In this document: positions 50,134 to 58,500 of the stretch, piece after piece
Numbering within the stretch: the first letter of the stretch is position 1
Layout: the number at the start of each line of letters is the position of its first letter
Assembly: GCA_934728255.1 (NCBI GenBank)
Contig: CAKVEC010000004.1
Span: 170,312-234,311, forward strand
Source: an uncultured Bacteroidales bacterium
Lineage (GTDB): Bacteria; Bacteroidota; Bacteroidia; Bacteroidales; Paludibacteraceae
Direction of reading: 5' to 3'
DNA length: 64,000 nt
Program-made: the position numbers and the translations under genes
Notes under the pieces: model-generated
Told to the model about the DNA's origin: nothing
Databases searched by the model: none
The model's input: the letters and a program-made list of their open reading frames with translations, nothing else

Positions 50134-50330
50134 CAAAATTACTGCTTTATCTATCAACAATTCTGCCACAAAATATGTTGAAAAACATGTTTATGGGGGA
50201 GGGTAATTCAAGTGCATGATTTTCAGTATGTTAAATATGAAAAATGACACTATTTTGCATTTCGTAACCTTTCGAAACAAAGAAAAGAAAAACAAGTATT
50301 ATCATATTTCGAAAATATGTCGTAATTTTG
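50134..50330. promoter_or_regulatory. Divergent control region of agaS and the DeoR-type regulator
   Basis: A minus-strand -7 box TAATTTTG (50134-50141) precedes agaS and a plus-strand TAATTTTG (50323-50330) precedes the regulator gene. Between them TTTCG words recur at 50260-50264, 50270-50277 (TTTCGAAA) and 50307-50315 (inside the near-palindrome CATATTTCGAAAATATG). TTTCG-type repeats are typical of AgaR/DeoR operators, so these are candidate operators. I infer autoregulation and control of the whole locus. Confidence 0.55.
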
Positions 50331-50356
50331 CTGCGAAATGCAAAATCGAAACACAT

Positions 50357-51142
50357 ATGACACAACTGACAAGCACCTCTGCCAAAAGCCGTAGAGCAAT
50401 GATACTCAATCTATTGGAAAGCAATAATGAGGTTTCCGTAACCGAATTGAGCAAGAATCTGCATACTTCGGAAGTAACGATCCGAAAGGATCTGACAATT
50501 TTGCAGGAACGAAACCTGCTTGTCCGTACACGCGGTGGAGCAATACGCCGTCCGGTGGAAAATCAGAACGAAGACACCGCCATCGGACAGAAGCGGATGT
50601 TCAATTTCCGGGAAAAAGAGCGTATCGGTGCTTTTGCCGCCACGCTCATACAGGACGGCGACAACATTATGCTCGATTCGGGGACAACCACCCTCGAGAT
50701 AGCCCGCCATCTCGATCGATTCAACAACCTGACCATTATCACCAATGCGATGAATATCGCCACCGAACTGATGCGCTACAAGCGGTTTACGGTCATCATC
50801 CTCGGCGGGCATGTGCGTATCAACAGCCACTCCACCGTCGGACCGCTCGCCCTCAATACGCTGAGCCACTTCAGCAACTACAAGTTGTTTCTCGGCGTGG
50901 ACTCGTTCTCGTTAGATACCGGTATCTCCACCCCGAGCCTCGAAGAGGCTATGCTCAACCAGGCAATGATTGCCCAGGCGCGGGAGACTATCGCCGTGTT
51001 CGACTCATCGAAATTCAACAAACGCAGTTTCTGCCACATAGCCAATGCGGAGCAGGTACAAGCCATCGTAACCGACAACAACCTCCCGCAAGGTATGGCT
51101 ACCCGCCTGAAAGAAAAGAATGTGCGGCTGTATTTAGCATAA
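50357..51142 (+). CDS. DeoR/GlpR-family transcriptional regulator (AgaR-like)
   Basis: A 261-residue protein. The N-terminal DeoR helix-turn-helix (RRAMILNLLESNNEVSVTEL, SEVTIRKDLTILQERNLLVRTRGGA) is followed by a sugar-phosphate sensing domain with MLDSGTTTLEIARHL (about 113-127), VIILGGHVRINSHSTVGP, LFLGVDSFSLDTGIS and CHIANAEQVQAIVTD. ATG 50357 is chosen because the HTH begins soon after and the promoter lies just before. Family members are usually repressors released by a phosphorylated sugar; here probably galactosamine- or tagatose-phosphate. Confidence 0.9.
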   Translation: MTQLTSTSAKSRRAMILNLLESNNEVSVTELSKNLHTSEVTIRKDLTILQERNLLVRTRGGAIRRPVENQNEDTAIGQKRMFNFREKERIGAFAATLIQDGDNIMLDSGTTTLEIARHLDRFNNLTIITNAMNIATELMRYKRFTVIILGGHVRINSHSTVGPLALNTLSHFSNYKLFLGVDSFSLDTGISTPSLEEAMLNQAMIAQARETIAVFDSSKFNKRSFCHIANAEQVQAIVTDNNLPQGMATRLKEKNVRLYLA

Positions 51143-51148
51143 CTTTTC

Positions 51149-51174
51149 CCCTCCCAAAAAGGAGGGGATTTTTA
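51149..51174 (+). terminator. Terminator of the DeoR-type regulator gene
   Basis: CCCCTCC (51149-51155) and GGAGGGG (51162-51168) form a 7-bp stem with loop CAAAAA, followed by ATTTTTATTTAT. It begins 6 bp after the stop. Confidence 0.88.
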
Positions 51175-51246
51175 TTTATGATGCCTGTAAATTATTCATT
51201 AGCAAAGAAGTGAATAGTAACAAACTGAAATACAAGCAAAAACCGC

Positions 51247-51279
51247 CGAATCACATACGAATCACATACGAATCACATA
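51247..51279. repeat. Three identical 11-bp units (CGAATCACATA)
   Basis: Perfect copies at 51247, 51258 and 51269. The unit equals that at 36273-36294. It lies between two terminators in a gap that otherwise holds no gene. Confidence 0.92.
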
Positions 51280-51315
51280 CACCCGATAGTATAAAGATAA
51301 GGAGGGGTATGCTGA

Positions 51316-51364
51316 CAAAAACACAAAAAGGGACTGCCGCATTAGTTGCAAGGCAGTCCCTTTT
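51316..51364 (-). terminator. Terminator after the small secreted protein gene
   Basis: AAAAGGGACTGCC pairs with GGCAGTCCCTTTTT on the minus strand (51325-51364), with T-rich sequence after it. It ends the giant-protein/small-protein unit. Confidence 0.88.
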
Positions 51365-51372
51365 CTATTATT

Positions 51373-51885
51373 CTATGCCATTTTGCACTTGCTATAGCGG
51401 TGCAGAGTACAAACGCCTGCAGTGAGAAGCACCAACAGCCATGGTATATCGCCTATGGGCAATTCTTTTGCACCCGGTTCGCCCAAACCGCCCTCGGCAC
51501 TCACACGGCGAGGGCGGGTCATAGCGGCAGGCGTGGACGCTTCCTCATAGGGAGATTCGGCACCGACAGCCGACAGGCTGACACTCAACGCCTGTACCGT
51601 AAACCGCTGCATAGTTATGGGGCAGTTGTTGTTTCCTGTCGCCTGCACCATGCCTAATACCCGCGGACGCTCCGCCCCCGCCTCGGTAATACGATAGCCG
51701 TTGCGCGAAGGTGTCCAGACACGATAGTCGCATACGGTGGTATCAATCTGCATATCATCGGCGGCATAGGATGAAACGGATTCCATATCCTCCACAAGAC
51801 CGATTCTGTTGTCAATATATTGCGCCTGCACAGGCAAGACAAGGAACAGTGCCGCAAGGCACAACAAAGATTGTTTCGTTTTCAT
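51373..51885 (-). CDS. Small secreted protein with C-terminal hydrophobic anchor
   Basis: A 170-residue protein with a signal peptide (MKTKQSLLCLAALFLVLPVQAQ). The middle is soluble with no recognised domain. The C-terminus reads ELPIGDIPWLLVLLTAGVC and then a basic tail HRYSKCK: a short PIGD motif, one hydrophobic helix and positive charges, as in sorting or tail-anchor signals of surface proteins. It lies 22 bp downstream of the giant surface-protein gene and probably shares its transcript, so the two may act together. Confidence 0.7.
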   Translation of the reverse strand: MKTKQSLLCLAALFLVLPVQAQYIDNRIGLVEDMESVSSYAADDMQIDTTVCDYRVWTPSRNGYRITEAGAERPRVLGMVQATGNNNCPITMQRFTVQALSVSLSAVGAESPYEEASTPAAMTRPRRVSAEGGLGEPGAKELPIGDIPWLLVLLTAGVCTLHRYSKCKMA

Positions 51886-51907
51886 ATCAGGTCAGTATCT
51901 ATGAAAT

Positions 51908-54900
51908 TCAATGAAGCAATGTTTTCAAAATATAGGATTGGTCTCCTGTTGTAACCACCACCGTATAAACACCAGTCTGCGGCGCAGCCACATCGATGGT
52001 CTGTGCACCTGCGGGTGCGGAGAAACATATCCGCCCGAGGGCGTCATATACCTGCACCATAGCCTCGGCGGGCAGGTTGGCAATAGTGAGCATCCCGCTG
52101 CGCACTATCAGGTAGGGCGCATCGCCCGCAGCCGGTACAATATCGGTTACCACTTTCGGCGAGCGGCGTATATCCAACGTGTAGCCGTCCACAAGCCCTT
52201 TGCCTGCAGCGGTGAGGGTATAACCGGCTTGGAGCAGATCCGCCACCACCCTGCCCTCGTAGAGCAGGCAAACCGATTCCGCTTCGTTTACCCGGCTTAC
52301 CGCACGGTTGAGCGACAGGGTATAGTCGCCCTTGGCAGGCACGTATATGCCAAGCGGGATAGCGTGTGCTTGTGCGTCCGGCAGGGCTTGGTATGCCATT
52401 CTGCCATAGAGCGCAACGGTGTAGAGTTGCGGTTTGCGGTCGGCGGAGTACATCTTGGTCAGGTCGCGCCCGATCTCATAGTCGGCGGTGTGGCTGTTGC
52501 CCACCCACAGACCGGCATTGTCTGTTGCGCTGCCATTAGCGAGCGTCAGTTCCACCAACATATCCTGCTCCGTTTCCTGCAGGCGTTGCGGGGCAAGCAA
52601 CAGGCGTTGCGTCTTGCTGTAGGTGAGCGGCAGGGTGTTCGACTGCCCGTTCTCGGGGTCAACGGCTTGCACGAAATAGGCGGTGAAGGGTTTGAGTGTT
52701 ACGCCCTCTGCTAGCGACTGGGTGTAGGTATTCTTGTTGCCGCCGTCGGGGATAGAGACATAGATATGCTCCATATCCTGCTGTTCGCCTTGGCGATCGG
52801 TATAGCCCATCTTCAGACCGGTGTTGTAGAGTCCTTCGCCCTCTGCGGCACCGAAGAGGGATATATACGGCGAGCCGACAAAGTTCCACCCGTGGTGGCG
52901 TTTGTCCGCCGAAAGGTTGTCCGCCCAGTTGGTAACGGTGGTCTGTTTGCTGTCCGCACTCTCGGTGTAGGCACTCTCGGTAGCGGGCGGGAAATTAACC
53001 GACTTCATCAGCGGTTCGTCGGCAGCGGGTACAAACAGCCCGATGATATAGCCCGTATAGGCTTTCAGCAAGCCGTCTTCGGGCATCATTGTCCAGTACT
53101 TGGACACCTCGCCGAAGGTCGTCTCGCTGTTGCCGTCGCTCTGACGACGCTGCCCGTCGTAGTACTTGATACCCCAGTCCATACCATAGACACCGAGCGG
53201 CTGTCCGTTGAGTTGGTCGATGTCGGCGATGTTGCAGTCGTAGGGCAGCGAGAACGGATACCAGTAGCGTCCGTCAATACGCTTCACGTGGCTGACCTCT
53301 TTGACCGAGATAGCCGCACCGGCATCCGTGCTGTTGTTGACAATAGCATAGGAGACACTGTCGTTGGTAGCAAACATACGCACTTTGTCGAGCGACATAG
53401 CCTGCCCTGCGGGGATAAGGAGACTGCTGCCGGTATAGACATACATATCGCGGAACTGCTGCTTGCCGCCCTCGGTGTGGGAGAGTTGCGATTTGTCGCG
53501 AATGACCACATCGCAGGTCTTGCACATCTCGTCGGTCAGTTTCTCGCCAAAGAACGTGGTATTACCGGTATTGGTGCTTTGGTTCACAATAATCGGCACT
53601 TTGTACTCGTTGGCTATTATCTCTTCATTATTGCTATTCTTAACGATGATCTTGATTTTCTGACAAGGTATGTTATCCAACGTATTATCCGCAGGCATAT
53701 CTATCGTGATCGTTCCGTCAGGATTACGACTACTCTCCTCAAACTCTTTTTCCTCCATAAATGTTTCATACTCCGTGTAATATTCATTATAGTTAAAACC
53801 TAACACATTATCAAACTCACTACACGTAATGTCATTTTCCTTATCTTTATCTTTGGAAGACGGGACGATACGCCCTTCCCATTCTGTACACAGAGTATGG
53901 AAACCATCCGTATTAAGAGAAACCGCATTAGCACCGGAAACTACTGAATTTTTGCGTATCAGCAAATGGCGATTAGTGGATAATTGATATTGTACCTCAG
54001 GATTTCCTTCATATTCCGCCCCATCATCACATGTCCAACCAATCTTATCTCCATTAGTAGGTTGAGACATATCATCCGTCTGAATAATAGTTCGCTTTCC
54101 ATTAGCGTCCGTTCCTGCAGCACCGATGATATCAATATCGGTATCCGCACCATCATCATCTGTTCGGATTAAACGGAACACCTTGTCTCCACCTGTGGCG
54201 ATCTCTGTTTCGCCAAAAAGATTTTTGCATTCAGTATAACCTGCCCTGTTTAATACTTTTATGGTATTATCTCCAACAGGATACCATCCTTCCTGGTCAA
54301 AACCTATTTGATCTTGAATACATTCTGCAATAGTATAATCGGCAGTTGTAGGAGAAGATTCATAATGAGTGGCTAAAGAATATAATACAATCTCTTGCTC
54401 CGGAGCAATGCTACCTATAGGCGACAAATCTATTACAGCATACGGTTCAGCATTCCACACTTGCTCTTCAGTTGTAACAGCCATACCCTCAATGCGGATA
54501 TTGCTCAGATCAATAGTCTGCTTTGTACCATTGTAAATCGCTAACAATTTCACTTCCGCCGCAGCCTCAAAATACTTAGAGAAAAATATATCCGAAGCAT
54601 CTTGCCCTGTATGTTTGGTAACCTCATTTTCAAGGACTACCGATACTTTCTCCTCGGTATTGAGCGAAACATTGATTTTATCCACATCCCACTCTACCAC
54701 GTCCATTTGTGGAGACTCGGTTTTCACTTCAAGCACCTCAGAGGCACATGAACCACCGGCAAACACCTTGACATAACGTACTATATTTTCAGGAAGTCCC
54801 TTGAAAGTACAAGTCTTCACATTTGCTGTCTGAATACCCACAATATCATCGTCTTCACATTCAGGATCAGAATAAAGAACTACTTTTGCTGAAGCCGCAT

Positions 54901-57820
54901 TACATTTCCATGTGATTGTTACAGACGACAGATCTGAAGTGTAAGCCAAATCATAAGGTACATCGTCACAATCCACAGTCGTGAATACAAGACTTCCTAT
55001 TTCCGAACAATTATCGTCTGTTTCAACCTTGGCACGCACAGAGATAGTATATCGGGTTGTGGGTGCAAGCCCGGAAAGCGTCCAAAAGACATCGCCATCA
55101 CTGATTTTTACATCGGCACATTCAGTCCACGAAGTTTGTCCGTCAATACTATACTCATAACTCACTACTCCTGCGATTTGTTTCCATGTGAGTATTGCAG
55201 CAGTAGATCGCACTTGCTCCTCTTTCAATTCGGGCGCATCGAAACGTGTACAAAGTTTTTCCACAGGCAAGAAACGAAGTACCTGTTCCTGTTTATAGTT
55301 GGCTATTCTTTTTTCCCTCTTGTAATACGACAAGTTGCGTCCATCAGCAGAAGCATCCATACGCACTAAATAGTCGTTAAAATCATTGGTGGACAATACC
55401 CACACTTGCGTTTTCGGATCCGGTGAAGCCGACAACCATACTCGTGTAACAGCAGCAGATGTTGAACCTTGCAGGTAAGTACTATTTGCCGTGCTGAAGC
55501 GAATACCATCTGAACAAACATTTTCTTCTGCCCGCTTAGCAGATGTATAGACAGCCGTATATGGTGCCAATACAGCCTTGGTCGGGCGGTTGATATTGTC
55601 TACATCAATATGATATGCAGTTTTAACCGGATCATTTGCACTCAAAGACAGGTCAGCAGGAAGCGCCACCCAACCATCCGCTGTCTCGGCTGCGATGACG
55701 AACTGCTCCGGCAAAGAACGTCCCTGAACAGGTATATCCGCTGCTGCCAAAACATCATCTGCGCCATTGAGCAACTCAAAACGAATTGTTCCCTTGTCAG
55801 ATGCGGCATAATCTGCGGGTGTATAACCTACAAAGTAATTGTGATCCGCAGCACTGATATTCTGAGGATCGACCATGGTTCCATCTGCATTATAGAGAGC
55901 AAAGCAACTATTGCTTACCTCCGACATAGTCTCATTCAGATAGGTTGCACGGATTGTTGTTGCATCGGCATCCAAGTATGAAACTGCTATGGTCAGCGGT
56001 GTAGTAACCCGAATACCACCATCGGCTGTATAACCACTGGTAAGCATCACATTACCTGTGACAACCAATTGGTTTTTGCATACAGATATATAGCCTGAAG
56101 CCCCCCCCGTGACGGATGTTTTCTTATATAACTGAACCGGTTCCTGACCACTGGCATAATAACGGAAACGGTTTTGCCCAGAAGCGGCATTAAACCTTAA
56201 TAGGGCTCCACTACATTCAATTTTGACCGATTCTTCGTTAGCATCCCAACTTATTGCATTGGGTTGTTCTTTATCAGAGAAAAGCAACTTCTTGCTTATT
56301 CCATATACATAACTGCCAGTACTCGTCAAGATAGAGTACCCATCTGCCATTGGAGAAAGGGCAATAGTTAGAGGTTTAGACATTGAAATTGTATTATTCA
56401 CAATCTCTTCCCGCTCTGCCCCGTTCGCCTCATCCACGCCTGTCCATACATAGGCCTGGGTTTCGGTGCTTTCATAAACAAGAATATATTCTCCTGTCCA
56501 ATCTACCGGTTCGGAAGTGATCTTAGTAAAAGTGGTTGTACCGCTATTTGATGCGCCAAAAACCGCATAAAACTGCATATCTTCCGTCGGTACAAGACTT
56601 TCCGTTGCCTTTGTACCCTGCAATTCAGAAGTGGGTTTAGCAGGAGTTCCGTGCTGAATGGTGTACCAACCTACAAAATTAGCATAGTTAGGATCGCAAC
56701 TCGTTGGATTAGTAACAGGCAACACTATCGGTTTTGTCTCGGTTACCATAGTTTGGGCGGTACCGTCCGGTGTTATCCAAGAAATAGAGAATGTTTTGTA
56801 ATCTGTTGTAGTAAATTCCCCTGTATCACTTTCTTCGCTATCACAATAATTGTTTCCATCTCCCAGCGCACTTACAGTCCATAAATAATTTTCCTTGGCA
56901 TCTAACCCAGTTGCAGAAATCGAGGTTACACTACCATTTTTTGTATCAAACTCATACACTTCCTTACTCCCTCCCAACACAACTATACGATACTTAACAG
57001 CATTCGGCACTGCGTCCCAAGAAAGTTCGGCTGTAGTTGCTGTGATTTCACCTACAGAGAGATTTGAGGGTACGTCTAAGGATGTACAAGGTGCAGCCTG
57101 AACAATGATGGTGAATGAGGTTGGGGCTTCGCAATAGGTATCGTCTGCCGCCATAGTGGCATTGATAGTGTAAGTACCGGCGGTTGCTGTATAGAAAGTG
57201 TTTCCATCTATCATTACATTTTCATCATTGCAAGAGTACGTAATCGCTCCCGTAGAACCTCCTTTGTTGATGGTCAGATTGGTAGACATATCATACAAGT
57301 TCGAGGCTTCAGACAGCGTAATAGTCTTGTCGGCTATCGTAAATGTAGGAGTGGTACAGGAATCCGCCGTCTCGTAGGTTATAGTGATAGATACTCTAAG
57401 TTGTTTACTGGCTGTGTTAGCATTTCTGAACTTAAATGAGTTTTTTGCAGAAATACCAGTTATTGACATAGTCGTACTATTCCATTTTCCTGTAATATCG
57501 GAACCACCATCAATATTGTATTTTACGGTCGGTGTATAACTACTACTAGTTGCCTTTAAAGTAATTCCTGTAATAGTAATTCCTGTTTGTGGAGTTATGG
57601 TCATACAACCACCATTACCGGAGGATGCATAATAAAATCTATAATGGTTAGAATTCCAAATCGGAGCATTCTGAGAATTCCCCTTGTCCGTATCCCATGA
57701 TAGCACATTATTAACAGAACCCGATGTTGATTCTGAGATTGTACATGTTTCTGCCCAAGTATTCATACTCCCTACAGCCAGCAGGGTGAGGAGGGTGAGA
57801 AGTAGTCTAAATTGTTTCAT
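51908..57820 (-). CDS. Giant multidomain surface protein with T9SS-type C-terminal tail
   Basis: A 1970-residue protein. ATG 57820 begins a signal peptide (MKQFRLLLTLLTLLAVGSMNTWA). The N-terminal region has repeated beta-sandwich domains, including YTPTVKYNIDGGSDITGKW and an Ig-like piece (ITLSEASNLYDMSTNLTIN). Fibronectin-III-like domains follow (TTAELSWDAVPNAVKYRIVV, AAILTWKQIAGVVSYEYSI), and an InlB-like repeat (ANFVGWYTIQHGTP). Lamin-tail-like segments occur near the middle. The last 75 residues form a type A T9SS sorting domain (VYDALGRICFSAPAG, TGVYTVVVTTGDQSYILKT). It is probably a secreted adhesin. A G8 tract lies at about residue 572. Confidence 0.85.
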   Translation of the reverse strand: MKQFRLLLTLLTLLAVGSMNTWAETCTISESTSGSVNNVLSWDTDKGNSQNAPIWNSNHYRFYYASSGNGGCMTITPQTGITITGITLKATSSSYTPTVKYNIDGGSDITGKWNSTTMSITGISAKNSFKFRNANTASKQLRVSITITYETADSCTTPTFTIADKTITLSEASNLYDMSTNLTINKGGSTGAITYSCNDENVMIDGNTFYTATAGTYTINATMAADDTYCEAPTSFTIIVQAAPCTSLDVPSNLSVGEITATTAELSWDAVPNAVKYRIVVLGGSKEVYEFDTKNGSVTSISATGLDAKENYLWTVSALGDGNNYCDSEESDTGEFTTTDYKTFSISWITPDGTAQTMVTETKPIVLPVTNPTSCDPNYANFVGWYTIQHGTPAKPTSELQGTKATESLVPTEDMQFYAVFGASNSGTTTFTKITSEPVDWTGEYILVYESTETQAYVWTGVDEANGAEREEIVNNTISMSKPLTIALSPMADGYSILTSTGSYVYGISKKLLFSDKEQPNAISWDANEESVKIECSGALLRFNAASGQNRFRYYASGQEPVQLYKKTSVTGGASGYISVCKNQLVVTGNVMLTSGYTADGGIRVTTPLTIAVSYLDADATTIRATYLNETMSEVSNSCFALYNADGTMVDPQNISAADHNYFVGYTPADYAASDKGTIRFELLNGADDVLAAADIPVQGRSLPEQFVIAAETADGWVALPADLSLSANDPVKTAYHIDVDNINRPTKAVLAPYTAVYTSAKRAEENVCSDGIRFSTANSTYLQGSTSAAVTRVWLSASPDPKTQVWVLSTNDFNDYLVRMDASADGRNLSYYKREKRIANYKQEQVLRFLPVEKLCTRFDAPELKEEQVRSTAAILTWKQIAGVVSYEYSIDGQTSWTECADVKISDGDVFWTLSGLAPTTRYTISVRAKVETDDNCSEIGSLVFTTVDCDDVPYDLAYTSDLSSVTITWKCNAASAKVVLYSDPECEDDDIVGIQTANVKTCTFKGLPENIVRYVKVFAGGSCASEVLEVKTESPQMDVVEWDVDKINVSLNTEEKVSVVLENEVTKHTGQDASDIFFSKYFEAAAEVKLLAIYNGTKQTIDLSNIRIEGMAVTTEEQVWNAEPYAVIDLSPIGSIAPEQEIVLYSLATHYESSPTTADYTIAECIQDQIGFDQEGWYPVGDNTIKVLNRAGYTECKNLFGETEIATGGDKVFRLIRTDDDGADTDIDIIGAAGTDANGKRTIIQTDDMSQPTNGDKIGWTCDDGAEYEGNPEVQYQLSTNRHLLIRKNSVVSGANAVSLNTDGFHTLCTEWEGRIVPSSKDKDKENDITCSEFDNVLGFNYNEYYTEYETFMEEKEFEESSRNPDGTITIDMPADNTLDNIPCQKIKIIVKNSNNEEIIANEYKVPIIVNQSTNTGNTTFFGEKLTDEMCKTCDVVIRDKSQLSHTEGGKQQFRDMYVYTGSSLLIPAGQAMSLDKVRMFATNDSVSYAIVNNSTDAGAAISVKEVSHVKRIDGRYWYPFSLPYDCNIADIDQLNGQPLGVYGMDWGIKYYDGQRRQSDGNSETTFGEVSKYWTMMPEDGLLKAYTGYIIGLFVPAADEPLMKSVNFPPATESAYTESADSKQTTVTNWADNLSADKRHHGWNFVGSPYISLFGAAEGEGLYNTGLKMGYTDRQGEQQDMEHIYVSIPDGGNKNTYTQSLAEGVTLKPFTAYFVQAVDPENGQSNTLPLTYSKTQRLLLAPQRLQETEQDMLVELTLANGSATDNAGLWVGNSHTADYEIGRDLTKMYSADRKPQLYTVALYGRMAYQALPDAQAHAIPLGIYVPAKGDYTLSLNRAVSRVNEAESVCLLYEGRVVADLLQAGYTLTAAGKGLVDGYTLDIRRSPKVVTDIVPAAGDAPYLIVRSGMLTIANLPAEAMVQVYDALGRICFSAPAGAQTIDVAAPQTGVYTVVVTTGDQSYILKTLLH
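56101..56108. repeat. C8/G8 homopolymer inside the giant surface-protein gene
   Basis: Eight consecutive C on the plus strand (G8 on the coding strand) encode VTGGASG. The frame is open with eight bases; loss or gain of one would truncate the protein at about one third of its length. Confidence 0.9.
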
Positions 57821-57916
57821 TATATATAGAAAGTTAGAAATTACAACACAACTATGAAATAGCAAAAAGTGCTTTTTGTTAAGATTTAGGAAACAGAAAG
57901 GGTGGAACAAAGGCAG

Positions 57917-57949
57917 CCTATCCTAAGCACATCCTAAGCACATCCTATG
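57917..57949. repeat. Three tandem 11-bp units (CACATCCTAAG type)
   Basis: CCTATCCTAAG, CACATCCTAAG and CACATCCTATG at exact 11-bp spacing, about 100 bp upstream of the giant-protein start. Confidence 0.85.
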
Positions 57950-58017
57950 CTGTTTGGAACGAAATGGGAAAATGTACGATTATTAAGATTCTGCATATTC
58001 ATTCTACTAAAACAAGA

Positions 58018-58092
58018 ACGTTAATTATCGTGTAATTAGACGTTAATTTTTATAGAACATTTAATTAGCCATTAATTTGACCATTAATTTTG
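58018..58092. repeat. TTAATTA-rich intergenic element, copy after the candidate ncRNA
   Basis: Nearly the same as 36179-36236, including CGTTAATTATCGTGTAATTA and TATAGAACAT, and ending in ATTAATTTTG. It lies between the ncRNA terminator and the giant-protein gene. Confidence 0.85.
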
Positions 58093-58123
58093 TTCATTTC
58101 TCCAAGCAGGATGCACTATACAT

Positions 58124-58362
58124 AAAAAGAAAAAGGATTTCGGACACGAGGTCGGAAATCCTTATAACGAAAGCGAATACACCTTACGAAAAGCCGGCAT
58201 ACGCATAGCCGACAAGACAATCGCTGCTATTGCGGCGAACACACGGCGAACAGCCGTATAGAAAAGCATCGTGCGAGCAGAGCGCACTATGTAAGCGAGG
58301 TGTATCATTTATAGTGGGATGTTTGCTCTGGAGGGTCAATACAACAATCATCATCACGTTCT
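58124..58362 (-). ncRNA. Candidate structured non-coding RNA (about 240 nt)
   Basis: A near-ideal promoter (58369-58400) reads into a region without a protein gene and ends at a clear terminator (stem AAGGATTTC/GAAATCCTT at 58133-58162, then TTTTTCTTTTT). The minus-strand RNA has a closing helix AUACAC + CUUAC with GUAAG + GUGUAU (58291-58305 with 58177-58187). Inside it are hairpins GUGCG/CGCAC (58271-58287), ACGGC/GCCGU (58243-58257) and GCCG-CAAU/AUUG-CGGC (58208-58236). I see no RNase P, tmRNA, SRP or classic 6S signature. It is a stand-alone transcript between nth and the giant-protein gene. Confidence 0.75.
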
Positions 58363-58368
58363 CGGGTA

Positions 58369-58400
58369 CAAAAGTACTGCTATTTCAAAAAACACGCAAT
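58369..58400 (-). promoter_or_regulatory. Promoter of the candidate ncRNA
   Basis: On the minus strand ATTG (58397-58400), 20-bp spacer ending GCAG, then TACTTTTG (58369-58376). GCAGTACTTTTG is the same core as in the tRNA-Phe and OmpA promoters. Confidence 0.78.
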
Positions 58401-58500
58401 AGTATATAGACAAATTAACAGAAAATTAACAGACGTTTTAAGCATCAATAACAGATGCAGCCGATATACTAATCAACGTATAATTATCGTTAATCAGACG

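Noticed and set aside
52766..53803. 345-residue plus-strand open frame inside the giant surface-protein gene
   Set aside because: It is antisense to a continuous 1970-residue frame with signal peptide and sorting tail.
58124..58362. RNase P RNA, tmRNA, SRP RNA or classic 6S RNA as identity of the candidate ncRNA
   Set aside because: None of the conserved cores that I know was found, and the fold is multibranched rather than one long hairpin. The family is left open.
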